A stretch of 64,000 nucleotides of DNA from an uncultured Maribacter sp. Lineage in GTDB: Bacteria; Bacteroidota; Bacteroidia; Flavobacteriales; Flavobacteriaceae. Below the pieces are notes generated by a model. The model ran no database searches and had not been told where the DNA came from. It was given only the letters and a program-made list of their open reading frames with translations. The stretch is taken from assembly GCA_947493885.1 (NCBI GenBank), contig CANLTE010000007.1, forward strand, positions 62,001 through 126,000. The letters run 5' to 3'. Shown here in pieces: positions 9,993-20,258 of this stretch. Both the position numbers and the translations under genes were made by a program. The first letter of the stretch is position 1. Each line of letters opens with the position of its first letter.

Positions 9993-11579
9993 TTAATTGT
10001 GCAAAGGGTTTTGCTGCACATTAGGGTTTCCTAATACCTCATTGAGCGGAATAGGAAGCACGTAATCCTTTGCAGACAATTGCCTATCTACATTATAAGT
10101 ATCAATAAACTCTTGAATATAATCTCCCAAATAATCTGGTGTACCTCCAAAAGTACTTTTTCGTTTAAGTTCAGGATATAACTCGCACTCAAAAGCAAAT
10201 TCTCTTACTCTTTCTTGTACTATAGCATCACGAAGCTGTTCTTGACTTAAACCAGAAAGTGGAGCTAACCCTGCTCTTTGTCTAACTTGATTTATTCCTT
10301 CGTAAGAATCTCCACTACCACTTTCATTAGCTGCTTCGGAGTGACCTAATAATACATCTGCATATCTTAAATACACAATGTTTTTCTCTGTAGTTCCAGA
10401 GGTTACCCCGTCACCAATTTCTACCCATTTGGCAGCCCAAGCATTAGAAAACACTAGTTCAGCCTCATTATTTGGATCAGCACTAGGAGACACAAGTCCG
10501 CCAAATCTACTTAGATTGTAACTTGCATCCGGGCTCCAACTTACTGTAGGTAATTCTCCATTTGAATTTTCACCTACCCTGTTAGAAGTATATTCACTAA
10601 TAAAAGTACCTGGTATTCTTTGATCATTTGGATCGTACTTTTTTCTAAATTCTTGCGTACCGTTTAGCCAGTGCCATCCAACTCCCCCTAAGCTATTAGG
10701 TAAATCTGCAGGTACGAAATGTGCATGATGATTATTATTTTCACCAGCATTAACAGATGCAGATACTTGAGCTTCAAAAATACGCTCACCTGAATTTTCA
10801 TCAGCTATAGTGAAATTTCTTCCGAAATCATCAAATAATGCTAAACCACTCTGATTCATAATAGTTTCTGCTGTAGTTCTAGCTTCACCCCATTTTTCAT
10901 CTTGTAAATAGGCTTTTACCAATAAGGTGAGTGCGGCCCATCTTGTAGCTCTACCTAAATTCTCTGAGGTATAACTTTCAGGAAGAATACTAGATGCAGC
11001 TATTAAATCAGCTTGAATAAGATCTAATGCCAATCGTTTTCCATTTTCATTGGAAGGCAAATCTTGATCACTTATAGTACGCTTATCAGTTACTGGAATA
11101 TCATCAAAATAACGAACTAAGTTATAGTAATAAAATGCTCTTAGAAACTGAGCTTCTCCTTTAATACGATCTAATAATTCAGTGTTTGGCACTCCTGATT
11201 CTTTTAATTCATCCGCTTTTTCTATTACTCCATTAGCGATATTAATATTTTCATAAGAAATTTCCCAGTATGCCTCAATATAACCATCGCTAGGATCAAC
11301 ATTTCCATTTTGATAATTAAGAGGTCCTTTTTCCCACCCCACTTGATAACCAACTAGGCATTCAAAAACGTACCTGTCATAAAAATGATTAAACCAATTA
11401 CGGCCAAATCCTATACCATCATACACAGAATTTATTCCTAATTCCAATTGTTCCGCTGTGCTAAAGAAATTATCACGGGTAGTAAAATCAGGATTTTCTT
11501 CTAAATCTGTACAAGCAATGGGTAACAACATCCCAAAGATTCCAACCATTGTCAGAAAATAATTTTTTAAAGTTTTCAT
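9993..11579 (-). CDS. susD: SusD/RagB-family glycan-binding lipoprotein
   Basis: A 528-aa outer-membrane lipoprotein (signal MKTLKNYFLTMVGIFGMLLP then IAC, cysteine about 23) that forms the lid of the adjacent SusC channel and binds the glycan at the cell surface. Family features: TRDNFFSTAEQLELGINSVY near the N-terminus, helical TPR-like pairs (GEAQFLRAFYYYNLVRYFDD), KNIVYLRYADVLLGHSEAAN, and the C-terminal VRQRAGLAPLS, IVQERVREFAFE and YVLPIPLNEVLGNPNVQQNP. It is complete and starts 14 bases after the susC stop. Ligand specificity cannot be read from the sequence. Confidence 0.95.
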   Translation of the reverse strand: MKTLKNYFLTMVGIFGMLLPIACTDLEENPDFTTRDNFFSTAEQLELGINSVYDGIGFGRNWFNHFYDRYVFECLVGYQVGWEKGPLNYQNGNVDPSDGYIEAYWEISYENINIANGVIEKADELKESGVPNTELLDRIKGEAQFLRAFYYYNLVRYFDDIPVTDKRTISDQDLPSNENGKRLALDLIQADLIAASSILPESYTSENLGRATRWAALTLLVKAYLQDEKWGEARTTAETIMNQSGLALFDDFGRNFTIADENSGERIFEAQVSASVNAGENNNHHAHFVPADLPNSLGGVGWHWLNGTQEFRKKYDPNDQRIPGTFISEYTSNRVGENSNGELPTVSWSPDASYNLSRFGGLVSPSADPNNEAELVFSNAWAAKWVEIGDGVTSGTTEKNIVYLRYADVLLGHSEAANESGSGDSYEGINQVRQRAGLAPLSGLSQEQLRDAIVQERVREFAFECELYPELKRKSTFGGTPDYLGDYIQEFIDTYNVDRQLSAKDYVLPIPLNEVLGNPNVQQNPLHN

Positions 11580-11593
11580 AGGTTTTTTTTAAG

Positions 11594-14500
11594 TTAAAAT
11601 TCTAAGTTTACACCGAGAGTGAATGTACGAGAACGAGGATACGCATCGTAATCATCACCTCTATTTAAGTTGTCTTGTCCACGGTTATTAACCTCGGGGT
11701 CAAACCCGGAATAATCTGTTATTGTAAAAAGGTTTTGCACACTTCCATAAATTCTAAGCCTGCTTAATAAATCAATGTTAGGAAAAGTATACCCTAGCGA
11801 AACATTTTGTAATCGTATAAATGAACCATCTTCAATAAAATAATCTGAATCTCTATAAGAATTCGCAAAGTCTCTATTTCCATCTATTACAGGCCTAGAA
11901 GCACCAGTATTTGTTGGTGTCCATGAGTCACTTAAAATGGTAGAAATTTGATTAATTTTTTGAACACCATCACCTAATTCAGACTGTTGAAGATTTCTAA
12001 CGTCAAAACCATGTACGCCTCTAAAAAACAAACTCAAATCAAAGTTTTTATAGTTAAGCGTAGAATTTAATCCCCAAGAGTAATCTGGATTTGGATCACC
12101 AATTATCACGTGATCATCTGCTGTAATCTGTCCATCTTCATTGACATCTCTATATCTAGGATAACCAGGTTTGTCACCTGAACGCGATGGATTATTATCA
12201 ATTTCTGCTTGGTCTTGAAAAATTCCTACATAATCAAAGCCTTTCCATACTCCAATTGGATTTCCTGCTTCAACCCAACTCCCTGTTACTCCTAAATGAC
12301 CACTGGTAGTACCTGAGAAAAATGGCGTACTACTACCCAAATCGGTAATTTCATTTCTTAAAACAGAGAAATTACCACTTAAATTCCATTTTAAGTTTTC
12401 AGTATCTACGATAACACTAGATAAACTAAATTCAAACCCTTTATTTTCAAGACTTCCAGAATTTTTTAATATAGAATCAAAACCTAAACTACTGGGAATA
12501 GAAACAAAAAGTAACAAATCTTCTGTTTCATTTTGAAAGTAATCGGCAGTTAACGTTAATCTATTTTTGAATAAAGAAACATCAAGCCCTACATTCATCA
12601 TTTTAGTGGACTCCCATTTAAGATCAGAGTTTTCTAGTCTTTCATCAGCAAGTCCTAAAACATACCCGCTTCCAAATAAATAGTTGTATTCCGATAGGTT
12701 GGCTAAAGAGTTATAAACAGGTATTTCTGAGTTTCCTGTAATACCCCAACTCCCTCTAAGTTTTAATGAATTTATAGTTTTTGATAATCCAGAATTCTTA
12801 AAAAACTCTTCGTTGTTTATTTTCCATCCAAGAGCTACAGAAGGGAAATTAGCCCATTTATTATTTGTTCCAAATCTTGAAGAACCATCTCTCCTATAGG
12901 TAAAAGTGAATAGGTATTTACTATTATAGTTATAATTTAATCTACCAAGTAAAGATTCAAGTGCCCATTCTCTTCTATTGGAGGTAGGAGTTAAAATGTC
13001 TGGTCCTCCCTGTAGGGTAGCTTGATCCACAAAAGCTGCAATTACACCTCTAGTTCTGGATCTATTAAAATTACTAACTTCTGTTTGGTAGGTATAACCA
13101 GCAACAATATCAAAAAAGTGACTATCCTTTAAAGTTTTTGTATATGATAGAATGTTCTCGTTAAGTAAATTGGAAGTATTCCTATTTGCTAAATCTAATT
13201 CTCCGTTGTTTAATCTACCATTTAACGTATTTACATCTGGAGAAAAACCTGTTCTGCTTGAGTTTAAAATGTCGGCACCTATACTAGTTTTAAAGTTAAA
13301 ACCTTCCATGAGTTTAAAAGAGAAAGATGTGTTTCCAAGTACACGATTGGTGATTTCTTCATCTACGGAAAATTCTAATTCCTGCAAGGGATTAGTATCA
13401 AAACGCCCATCATAGGAAGCTAATGCATATAAGCCTTCTGCATCCCTTACTGGAACAGTGGGGTCTAACCCCAATGCGGTTATGATAATACCTCCAGGAC
13501 CACCATTATCAGTTCGAGCACTATTAGACACCGTTCTGCTATAAGCCCAACTAGATTTTATTTTTAATCTATCATTCAATAGATTATTATCCAAGTTTAA
13601 ACGTATTCCATATCTTTTAAAATCAGTATTTTTTACTATACCTTGGTTTTCATGGTAGTTACCCGTTATTGCATATTTATTATCCTTATTTCCTCCAGAA
13701 AAAGTAAGCTGGTGGTTTTGAATTACTCCGGTTCTAGTAATTACATCCATCCAATTTGTCCCTTTTCCAATAGCATTTATTTCTTCATCAGAATATATGG
13801 GAGAACCTCCTTGACTTTCTTCAAGAGTATTTAAATAAGTTGCAAATTCTGACCCGTTTAAAACATCTATACTATTCGCAATAGTTTGGTTTGAATAAGA
13901 TCCGTCATAAGTAATTTTGGACTTACCCGCTTTACCTCTTTTGGTGGTAACAAGAACAACTCCGTTTGAACCTCTAGATCCATAAATAGCTGTAGCGGAA
14001 GCATCTTTCAAAATTTCTATAGATTCAATGTCGTTGGGATTGATAGAAGCCAAAACATTTGTTGCCCTTCTATTTGCTCCTAATCCAAAAGCACTATTGT
14101 TAGGATAAATAGGAAATCCATCGATAACATAAAGTGGCTCACTACCACTATTGATAGAGTTTGAACCTCTAATTCTTACTGAAACTCCTCCTCCTGGAGC
14201 TGAGGATGCTTGTGTAACCTGAACTCCTGCTGCTCTAGATTGTATGGCTTGGTCAACGGAAGTAATGGGGAGCTCTTTAACAGCATCCCCTTTAATGGAT
14301 GATACTGAACCTGTTAAGTCACTTTTTTTAATAGAACCATAACCTATAACCACAACTTCATCCAATTCTTCCGATTTAGCTTGTAAAGAAATGTTTATTA
14401 CTTTACGGTCTTTTATGTCTATTGTTTGATCAGCATAACCAATAGACGAAAAAGCAATTGTGTTAATACCCTGAGGAATTTCAAGGCTGTACTTACCATC

Positions 14501-14686
14501 AAAATCTGTAATAGCTCCTGAATTTCCAGCAACTACATTTACCCCTGGTATGGGTAAGGAACTTTCTGCATCTGAAACTGTACCAGTTACTATGGTTTGA
14601 GATGAGCAAACGACACTGAAACAGAGTATTGCTATAAGCAATTTCCAGCGGACTACTCCGCAAATTTTTACAGTAATGTTTTCCAT
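11594..14686 (-). CDS. susC: SusC/RagA-family TonB-dependent glycan transporter
   Basis: A 1030-aa outer-membrane TonB-dependent transporter that imports oligosaccharides together with SusD. After an N-terminal signal (hydrophobic WKLLIAILCFSVVCSS) comes a carboxypeptidase-D-like domain (TIVTGTVSDAESSLPIPGVN), then a TonB-box-like DEVVVIGYGS, the plug with SVDQAIQSRAAGVQV, SVRIRGSNSINSGSEPLYVI, and NPNDIESIEILKDASATAIYG, and a 22-strand barrel ending in TFTLGVNLEF with a terminal phenylalanine. No N-terminal FecR-type signalling extension is present, so control is more likely through the HTCS or AraC genes than through an anti-sigma factor. The first 14 residues before the hydrophobic core are unusually long, and a later start is possible. 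Confidence 0.95.
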   Translation of the reverse strand: MENITVKICGVVRWKLLIAILCFSVVCSSQTIVTGTVSDAESSLPIPGVNVVAGNSGAITDFDGKYSLEIPQGINTIAFSSIGYADQTIDIKDRKVINISLQAKSEELDEVVVIGYGSIKKSDLTGSVSSIKGDAVKELPITSVDQAIQSRAAGVQVTQASSAPGGGVSVRIRGSNSINSGSEPLYVIDGFPIYPNNSAFGLGANRRATNVLASINPNDIESIEILKDASATAIYGSRGSNGVVLVTTKRGKAGKSKITYDGSYSNQTIANSIDVLNGSEFATYLNTLEESQGGSPIYSDEEINAIGKGTNWMDVITRTGVIQNHQLTFSGGNKDNKYAITGNYHENQGIVKNTDFKRYGIRLNLDNNLLNDRLKIKSSWAYSRTVSNSARTDNGGPGGIIITALGLDPTVPVRDAEGLYALASYDGRFDTNPLQELEFSVDEEITNRVLGNTSFSFKLMEGFNFKTSIGADILNSSRTGFSPDVNTLNGRLNNGELDLANRNTSNLLNENILSYTKTLKDSHFFDIVAGYTYQTEVSNFNRSRTRGVIAAFVDQATLQGGPDILTPTSNRREWALESLLGRLNYNYNSKYLFTFTYRRDGSSRFGTNNKWANFPSVALGWKINNEEFFKNSGLSKTINSLKLRGSWGITGNSEIPVYNSLANLSEYNYLFGSGYVLGLADERLENSDLKWESTKMMNVGLDVSLFKNRLTLTADYFQNETEDLLLFVSIPSSLGFDSILKNSGSLENKGFEFSLSSVIVDTENLKWNLSGNFSVLRNEITDLGSSTPFFSGTTSGHLGVTGSWVEAGNPIGVWKGFDYVGIFQDQAEIDNNPSRSGDKPGYPRYRDVNEDGQITADDHVIIGDPNPDYSWGLNSTLNYKNFDLSLFFRGVHGFDVRNLQQSELGDGVQKINQISTILSDSWTPTNTGASRPVIDGNRDFANSYRDSDYFIEDGSFIRLQNVSLGYTFPNIDLLSRLRIYGSVQNLFTITDYSGFDPEVNNRGQDNLNRGDDYDAYPRSRTFTLGVNLEF

Positions 14687-15136
14687 AAATGTTAATTTAA
14701 ATTAAGTTAATTAGTTATTTTGGTTGTTAACTCGGTTTGGAATATCAAGGAAGCATTGTTTTTTTAGGAAGGACAAAACATGTACTATTTTGACGAAAAC
14801 TAATACTTTGTTAACAACATATGCAATATTAACAAAGAAGGAGGGGCAGAGAAATGGACAATAAATACCATAAACATGTATTTTCTTCTTCTCTTGAGAA
14901 ATATACTCCCCTATTGAGAAACATTGAGATTTAATTCTTTGGTCTGAAAGAAAAAGAGGCACTAACTGTTTGATTTTATTAATGAAGTTTTTGCTAGCCT
15001 AAACAGGTTAACAAATGAGGTTTTTGGCCTTCTTTTTTCTGAATTTAGTCTAGAGTAATTAAAATTTGTGATTATTTACAAACTAATATTATCATGAACT
15101 TGTATTCTTTGTGATAAAAAAATGGATTATTTGCCT
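14687..15136. promoter_or_regulatory. Long control region upstream of susC with GTTAACAA boxes
   Basis: No convincing gene lies in these 450 bases. Copies of GTTAACAA or its complement TTGTTAAC occur at 14724-14731, 14808-14815 (as the palindrome TTGTTAACAA, 14808-14817) and 15007-15014, with a near copy ATTAACAA at 14828-14835. The middle pair forms an inverted repeat with 9-bp arms CTTTGTTAA and TTAACAAAG (14806-14837, 14-base spacer), about 120 bases upstream of the susC start. These are candidate operator sites for the adjacent AraC regulator or for the HTCS. No exact -7 TAnnTTTG box was found on the minus strand. Confidence 0.4.
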
Positions 15137-16045
15137 TTAATAATTCTTTCTATAAGTTTTGGGAGAAACACCTATATATTTTTTAAATACTCGTGAGAAG
15201 TAGAAAGGATCTCTATATCCCATTTTATAGCTTATTTCTTTTACGTTAAGGTTTGTATAATTTAAATATTCGCAAGCTTTTTGCATCTTTTTTAAGTTGA
15301 AAAAGTGATTTATGGAGTAACCTGTACTTTTCTTAAAAATTGAACAGATATAGGAAGGAGAATAATTAAATGTTTGAGCTATTTCATCTATTTTTACAGA
15401 TGCCTCTATATGATTATTTAAATATTTTTTAATTGAATTTACTAAGTTTTCAAAATTCTCCTTGTTAATGGCCTTTCCAATATCATTATATATAAAGGAG
15501 GAAATAAAACTTTTGCTTAAAATTGAAGCGTATTCTAATTCCATATCATAATTATAGTTATCAAATATTGACATTATTTGATTAAACTGATTTATTCGTT
15601 TTTCTGAAAATGGAATAGGTACTAATTTTTCTGAGTTTAGAGAATACCTTTTAAATAAAGTCTCGGCAATAAAACCATCCATGTGCATCCAATATATACT
15701 CCACGGATTCTCGTCATCCGCCATATACTTGTGTTTTGTATTTTTAGGAATAATAAAATAGTGATTAGGTGTCACATGAGTAAGAGTTTTATTTAAATCT
15801 AGCCACCCTTCCCCTTTAGTACAGTAAAAAAAAATATATTCTTTTGCTCCCTTTTTTCTAACTCTCAAATGGTTTTTGGCATTAGGGTAATAACCTAAAT
15901 CGGTAATGCGAAATGGTTTTATGATCTCATTACTTCCCATTTTCTCTTTTATCTGACCAGGAATCACAATCATTTTTTGGCCCAAAAAACCTTCTCTAAC
16001 CTTACATTGTACTACATCATCCATAACATTTTGTTTATAACTCAC
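15137..16045 (-). CDS. AraC-family transcriptional regulator with cupin-like sensor domain
   Basis: A 302-aa cytoplasmic regulator. The N-terminal half is an AraC_binding (cupin-type) sugar-sensing domain (YIFFYCTKGEGWLDLNKTL, HYFIIPKNTKHKYMADDENP, WSIYWMHMDG). The C-terminal 100 residues form two helix-turn-helix units: IDEIAQTFNYSPSYICSIFK and VKEISYKMGYRDPFYFSRVFKKYIGVSPKTYR. It is encoded directly upstream of susC on the same strand, so it is the obvious local regulator, probably an activator responding to a released mono- or oligosaccharide. The longest frame begins at a GTG at 16045; an ATG at 16024 (MDDVVQCKV) is an equally reasonable start, and an AAGGAG stretch sits at the GTG. Confidence 0.9.
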   Translation of the reverse strand: MSYKQNVMDDVVQCKVREGFLGQKMIVIPGQIKEKMGSNEIIKPFRITDLGYYPNAKNHLRVRKKGAKEYIFFYCTKGEGWLDLNKTLTHVTPNHYFIIPKNTKHKYMADDENPWSIYWMHMDGFIAETLFKRYSLNSEKLVPIPFSEKRINQFNQIMSIFDNYNYDMELEYASILSKSFISSFIYNDIGKAINKENFENLVNSIKKYLNNHIEASVKIDEIAQTFNYSPSYICSIFKKSTGYSINHFFNLKKMQKACEYLNYTNLNVKEISYKMGYRDPFYFSRVFKKYIGVSPKTYRKNY

Positions 16046-16230
16046 TCCTTACCTCAGTATATCATCCCTGCTAAAAAGCTTATGCAAAACGATTCTTTTA
16101 TTACATCTCAAAACACTTATTGTCCCAAATTTTGGTTATACCATTATCAAACATTAATAAAGGGTGAAAACCTGAAAACTATTTTTAGATATGGATTTTA
16201 ACATAATCTAAAATGAATTTTACGGGATTT

Positions 16231-18588
16231 TTATAATTCAATTTTAATATCAAAATCTCCAGAAATATCGCCCGATTCAGCAGAAAATTCAATTTTCCCT
16301 TTTTTGCTTCCAATTCTAATTAAAGCGGTTGCAATACCAGCTTCGGTAGTAATTGGATCTACATTCATAATTTCACAATCTCCAGTTACTGTCAATTTTA
16401 CTTCTTCGGAAAAATCTGGATTAACAGTACCATTATCATCTACTGCCGCGATGTATAAAAACAACACATCTTTTACCCCTGATTGTAGCGGTTTTCCACT
16501 TTCATCTAACCACAATTTTAATTTGATTGGTTTTTTTGGTGTTTCTACCAAATCGGTTCCAACTTCTTCACCATTAATATAACCTACTGCTTTTAGTATT
16601 CCTGGTTTAAAAGATGGTATTTTAAAGGTAAATGGAGGGTGGTTTAACTGTTTTGAAATTTCGTTGTTATCAGGTTTTTGCGATGCTATTAATTCATCAT
16701 TCAAAAACAACTTAACCTCATCACAATTACTAAACACTTTGATATCTAATGGTGATTTTTCATTCCAATGGCTTCCTATTTTTATGACAACACCTTCATC
16801 TATATCGCGTTGGCTTTGATAAAAATAATAGGCTAATTTTGGTAATCTAAAAATATCCATTACTCCTGATTTTTCTATCCAAGTATCATAACCTCGGTTA
16901 TAATCATACATTACCCAATAACTGTCTGAATAAGCCGGTGTGGTTAGGTTATCATTATGTGCTTCTTGCACATTTTTTACTTGTCTGAGCATACGCTCTT
17001 CTCCAAAACCTCTTGCTTGTCTGCTACTCATTTCGTCTCTTAAATCGTTTGGCAATTTATCTTGATTTAGTCCTGCGTTTTTAGAATAGTACTCCCAATC
17101 ACCATATTCCGATACTGAATAAGGTTTATCTTTTAATTCATGTGAGTCTAATATTCGGTGCTGACGTGCTTGCAGATAAATGTCATAAACATCATCCATC
17201 CATCCACAAGAATAAACTTTTTCACCAGGGTATTCTTCATGTACTATATCATCCAATTTTTCCATAAACGGAATCGGCATTGCGGTTTCGTTTAATGATA
17301 CTTCCCATGCTAATACACTTGGATGATTACGGTCTCTGCGTATTAAATCCGTAGCGCTTTTATAGCAGTAATTTCTAAAATCATCGTTGTCTAGGTAATA
17401 CTGCCAGCCAGATATAGCATCAATAACTACAAGTCCCAATTCATCGCAAGCATTCATAAATGCAGGAGAATGTGGATAATGAGATAATCGTATATAATCA
17501 AATCCAGCTTCTTTTATTTTTTTTGCATCACGATATTGCGCATTATCTGATAGCGCATAGCCAATAAAGGGATAGTCTTGATGACGATTAACTCCTCTTA
17601 AAAAAGTTTTTTCTCCGTTTATATAAAGTCGGTTATTTTTAAAATTGAATTCTCTAATACCAAACTTGATTGAATTTTGATCTGTTACTATATCATTCTC
17701 TACAATTTTTGTTTCTAAACGGTATAGGTTAGGCGTTTTTGGTGACCATAAATGAGGTTTTAATAGTGTATATTCATCAACAACAGTTTGGTCACTTTCT
17801 GCTTCTAATTTAATTTTTTCTGATTTTTGTTCCTTTATCAATTCACCCTTGTAGAAAATAGATTGTACAACTTCAATAGTTTTAGATTTCATACTCTCAT
17901 TTACAACATGCGCTTTTACTAATACCACAGATTCTTCATTAGAAACCTTAGGCGTTGTAATGAAAACGCCTCCTCCTGCTACTTTGTTTGCTAATATTGG
18001 ATGAGAAATATGTACTTTATTTTTTACACTTAAGAATGCATTTCTATACAATCCACCATACGTATTATAATCTAAAATTTTAAGTGGTTTGGGGCCCGTT
18101 GTGGGGTTATCATTATTATCTAACCTAGCTGTAATTATATTTTCACCTTTTTTTATAAAGTTAGTTGCGTCAATCACCACCGGTAAGTAGCCTCCTAAAT
18201 GCGTGGTCACTTCTTTACCATTTATCCATATAGTAGATTTGTTCATTGCAGCCTCTAATTCTATAATAATCTTTTGATTATTACTAAAATTTGGCATATC
18301 AAAAGTTTTACGATACCAACAGATTCCTTGCCATTGATTATTAACTACTAAAGGCTCTATATTAGATGTATGTGGTAAACTAACAGCTTCCCAATCAGAA
18401 TCGTCAAAACTAATTTCTGCATATTTCGTTTCTGAATCTTTTTTATCTTCACATTGATAAAACTTCCAATCAGAATTAAAATTTACCCTTTTTGATAAGA
18501 CTACAGATTCTTCACATGACAGTAAGGTTAAAGCTAATGTGCAAATGCATGTTACTAATCCTAAATGTTTAAAAAAAATTGATTTCAT
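16231..18588 (-). CDS. GH2 family beta-galactosidase-like lipoprotein
   Basis: A 785-aa GH2 enzyme with a lipoprotein signal (lipobox LLSC, cysteine about 25). Order of domains: sugar-binding jelly roll (about 35-195, WQGICWYRKTFDMP), Ig-like (about 200-305), TIM barrel from FLRGVNRHQDYPFIGYALSD, then a C-terminal DUF4982/Ig-like part (SHWNEKSPLDIKVFSNCDEV, KLFLNDELIASQ). Predicted acid/base is E434 in SLNETA and nucleophile E494 in SEYGDWEYY. This layout is common for exo-beta-galactosidases acting on algal or host galactans. It differs clearly from the 948-aa GH2 at 1809-4655, so the two probably cut different beta linkages. It lies 100 bases after the sulfatase gene and is probably read from the same unit. 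Confidence 0.88.
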   Translation of the reverse strand: MKSIFFKHLGLVTCICTLALTLLSCEESVVLSKRVNFNSDWKFYQCEDKKDSETKYAEISFDDSDWEAVSLPHTSNIEPLVVNNQWQGICWYRKTFDMPNFSNNQKIIIELEAAMNKSTIWINGKEVTTHLGGYLPVVIDATNFIKKGENIITARLDNNDNPTTGPKPLKILDYNTYGGLYRNAFLSVKNKVHISHPILANKVAGGGVFITTPKVSNEESVVLVKAHVVNESMKSKTIEVVQSIFYKGELIKEQKSEKIKLEAESDQTVVDEYTLLKPHLWSPKTPNLYRLETKIVENDIVTDQNSIKFGIREFNFKNNRLYINGEKTFLRGVNRHQDYPFIGYALSDNAQYRDAKKIKEAGFDYIRLSHYPHSPAFMNACDELGLVVIDAISGWQYYLDNDDFRNYCYKSATDLIRRDRNHPSVLAWEVSLNETAMPIPFMEKLDDIVHEEYPGEKVYSCGWMDDVYDIYLQARQHRILDSHELKDKPYSVSEYGDWEYYSKNAGLNQDKLPNDLRDEMSSRQARGFGEERMLRQVKNVQEAHNDNLTTPAYSDSYWVMYDYNRGYDTWIEKSGVMDIFRLPKLAYYFYQSQRDIDEGVVIKIGSHWNEKSPLDIKVFSNCDEVKLFLNDELIASQKPDNNEISKQLNHPPFTFKIPSFKPGILKAVGYINGEEVGTDLVETPKKPIKLKLWLDESGKPLQSGVKDVLFLYIAAVDDNGTVNPDFSEEVKLTVTGDCEIMNVDPITTEAGIATALIRIGSKKGKIEFSAESGDISGDFDIKIEL

Positions 18589-18688
18589 TATTACCTCTTG
18601 TTATTTTTATATTTTTTGAATAGGCAGCTAATAAGACAGTAGTTAATAAAACCTATGCTATATGTGCCCTAGTTGATTATATAAGCTA

Positions 18689-20110
18689 TTATCTTTTGAA
18701 TAAACCTCCTGAATTTGGGTAATGCTCACTTTTAAGGCTTTCTCCCTTCATGATTTCATTCATTTTTTTAACAATTTCTGGGTTCTGTTCAGCAATATTG
18801 TTAGTTTCAAATAAATCGTTATCCAAATTGTATAATTCTGTTTTATTAGAATCTCCTATTCGTATTGCTTTCCAATTTCCCATTCTAGCCGCTTGAGTTT
18901 CACTATTATGATACCCGCCTTCATGAATTTCCCAATACAAATGATTATGTTTTTCCTGAGGTTTCCCTAATATTTCTGGCAGAATAGAAATACCATCTGT
19001 TTGCTCTGGTATTTTTACTCCCGCTACATCAGCAAACGTTGGCATTATATCATAAAATGCAGCCTGTAAGTTGGTGGTTTCACCTTCTTTAACTTTACCT
19101 TTCCAATACGCAATCATTGGTACTCTAATACCCCCTTCATACAACGCTCTCTTATAACCTTTTAAACCTCCTGAACTATTAAAAAATTCGTTATCATGAT
19201 AGTTCTCTTTATGAGGCCCATTGTCACTAGAAAATATAATTAACGTATTTTCTAGCTCTCCGTTTTTTTCCAACTTATCATAAAGTCTTTTAATTTGAGC
19301 GTCTAACATGGTTATTCTCGCAGCATGTCGTCTTTCTATTTCTAACCACTCTTCTGTTTTATCTTTATACAAATCATTTTTGCTTAAAAAGAATTCGTGC
19401 GCATGAGGAATTCTATACGACATGTATAAAAAGAAAGGTTTCTCATTATCTTTCTCATCTAAATAGTCTAATGCAAAATTGGTTCTAAATTCGTCCAAAC
19501 ACTTATAATTATTATAGTTATAAAATACCGAATCTTGCTCGTTATTCACCCAATGCTCGCGTTCATCTAAAAGGTCTCCTTTTTTTGTTACACCCCATTG
19601 TTCTTGTACTGCATAATCAAAACCTCTCCCATTAGCCCATGTTGACATATCTTCAGGTACCCCTAAATGCCATTTACCAATCATAGCTGTTTGATATCCT
19701 GCTTTTTGAAGCATTTCACCAAGTGTTATTTCTGATTTTTTTAAAGGCACCCTTCCTCTTTTCCCATTTACTAAACCACCATTAGCTCGTATTGTAGAAT
19801 GCCCCGCATGTTTTCCTGTCATTAAAATTGCTCGGGAAGGAGAGCATACTGATGTACCAGCATAAAAATCCGTGAATCTTAATCCTTTAGATGCCAAATC
19901 ATCTAAAAAAGGCGTTTTTATAGCTTGCTGGCCGTAACTACCTAATTCTCCGTACCCCATATCATCAGCCAATAAAAAAACGATATTAGGTTTCTTACCT
20001 ATTTTTTTTTCTTTAGTTTGAGCTATTTTTCCTGTTTTCTTGTCTTTCTGTATACAAGAGTTTAAAGCAAGTATTCCGGCAATTACCAATGTGATTTTGA
20101 GTGGTTTCAT
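18689..20110 (-). CDS. Family S1 (arylsulfatase A-like) sulfatase, lipoprotein
   Basis: A 473-aa sulfatase that removes sulfate esters from the glycan. The signal ends at LNSC (cysteine 19), so it is a lipoprotein. The N-terminal metal site NIVFLLADDMGYGELGSYG and the formylglycine signature CSPSRAILMTGK (C89 is the residue to be oxidised by a formylglycine-generating enzyme) are intact, as are MIGKWHLG and the second metal segment IFSSDNGPHKE. Length is typical. The S1 subfamily, and hence the sulfate position, cannot be fixed by eye. The anaerobic or aerobic maturase is not encoded in this window. It precedes the GH2 gene by 100 bases; a motif shared with two other PUL genes lies about 120 bases upstream. 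Confidence 0.92.
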   Translation of the reverse strand: MKPLKITLVIAGILALNSCIQKDKKTGKIAQTKEKKIGKKPNIVFLLADDMGYGELGSYGQQAIKTPFLDDLASKGLRFTDFYAGTSVCSPSRAILMTGKHAGHSTIRANGGLVNGKRGRVPLKKSEITLGEMLQKAGYQTAMIGKWHLGVPEDMSTWANGRGFDYAVQEQWGVTKKGDLLDEREHWVNNEQDSVFYNYNNYKCLDEFRTNFALDYLDEKDNEKPFFLYMSYRIPHAHEFFLSKNDLYKDKTEEWLEIERRHAARITMLDAQIKRLYDKLEKNGELENTLIIFSSDNGPHKENYHDNEFFNSSGGLKGYKRALYEGGIRVPMIAYWKGKVKEGETTNLQAAFYDIMPTFADVAGVKIPEQTDGISILPEILGKPQEKHNHLYWEIHEGGYHNSETQAARMGNWKAIRIGDSNKTELYNLDNDLFETNNIAEQNPEIVKKMNEIMKGESLKSEHYPNSGGLFKR

Positions 20111-20229
20111 TTTCCCTTTAGCTGAATATGTTTTAAAATCTCTTAGAGATAAATTAAAACTCTTAAAATGATTTAATTTTAAATAGTAAAAATATTGTGC
20201 TTCAAGCTTTTGGGTGACTACTTAAGTTT

Positions 20230-20258
20230 ATTAAATGTCTCTATGAGTAATATTTATA
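20230..20258 (-). promoter_or_regulatory. Candidate PUL operator, copy 1 (upstream of sulfatase)
   Basis: Reads ATTAAAT-N6-ATGAGTA-N3-TTTATA on the plus strand, 120 bases before the sulfatase start at 20110. The same arrangement recurs upstream of the GH27 (22048-22074) and GH29 (29661-29688) genes. It overlaps a perfect 8-bp inverted repeat GTCTCTAT/ATAGAGAC (20237-20263). Role inferred only from recurrence and position. Confidence 0.35.

Noticed and set aside
14711-14962. 83-codon minus-strand frame upstream of susC
   Set aside because: Composition is not protein-like (Cys, Phe and Val rich, no family), it lies in the susC control region and contains the candidate operator repeats.
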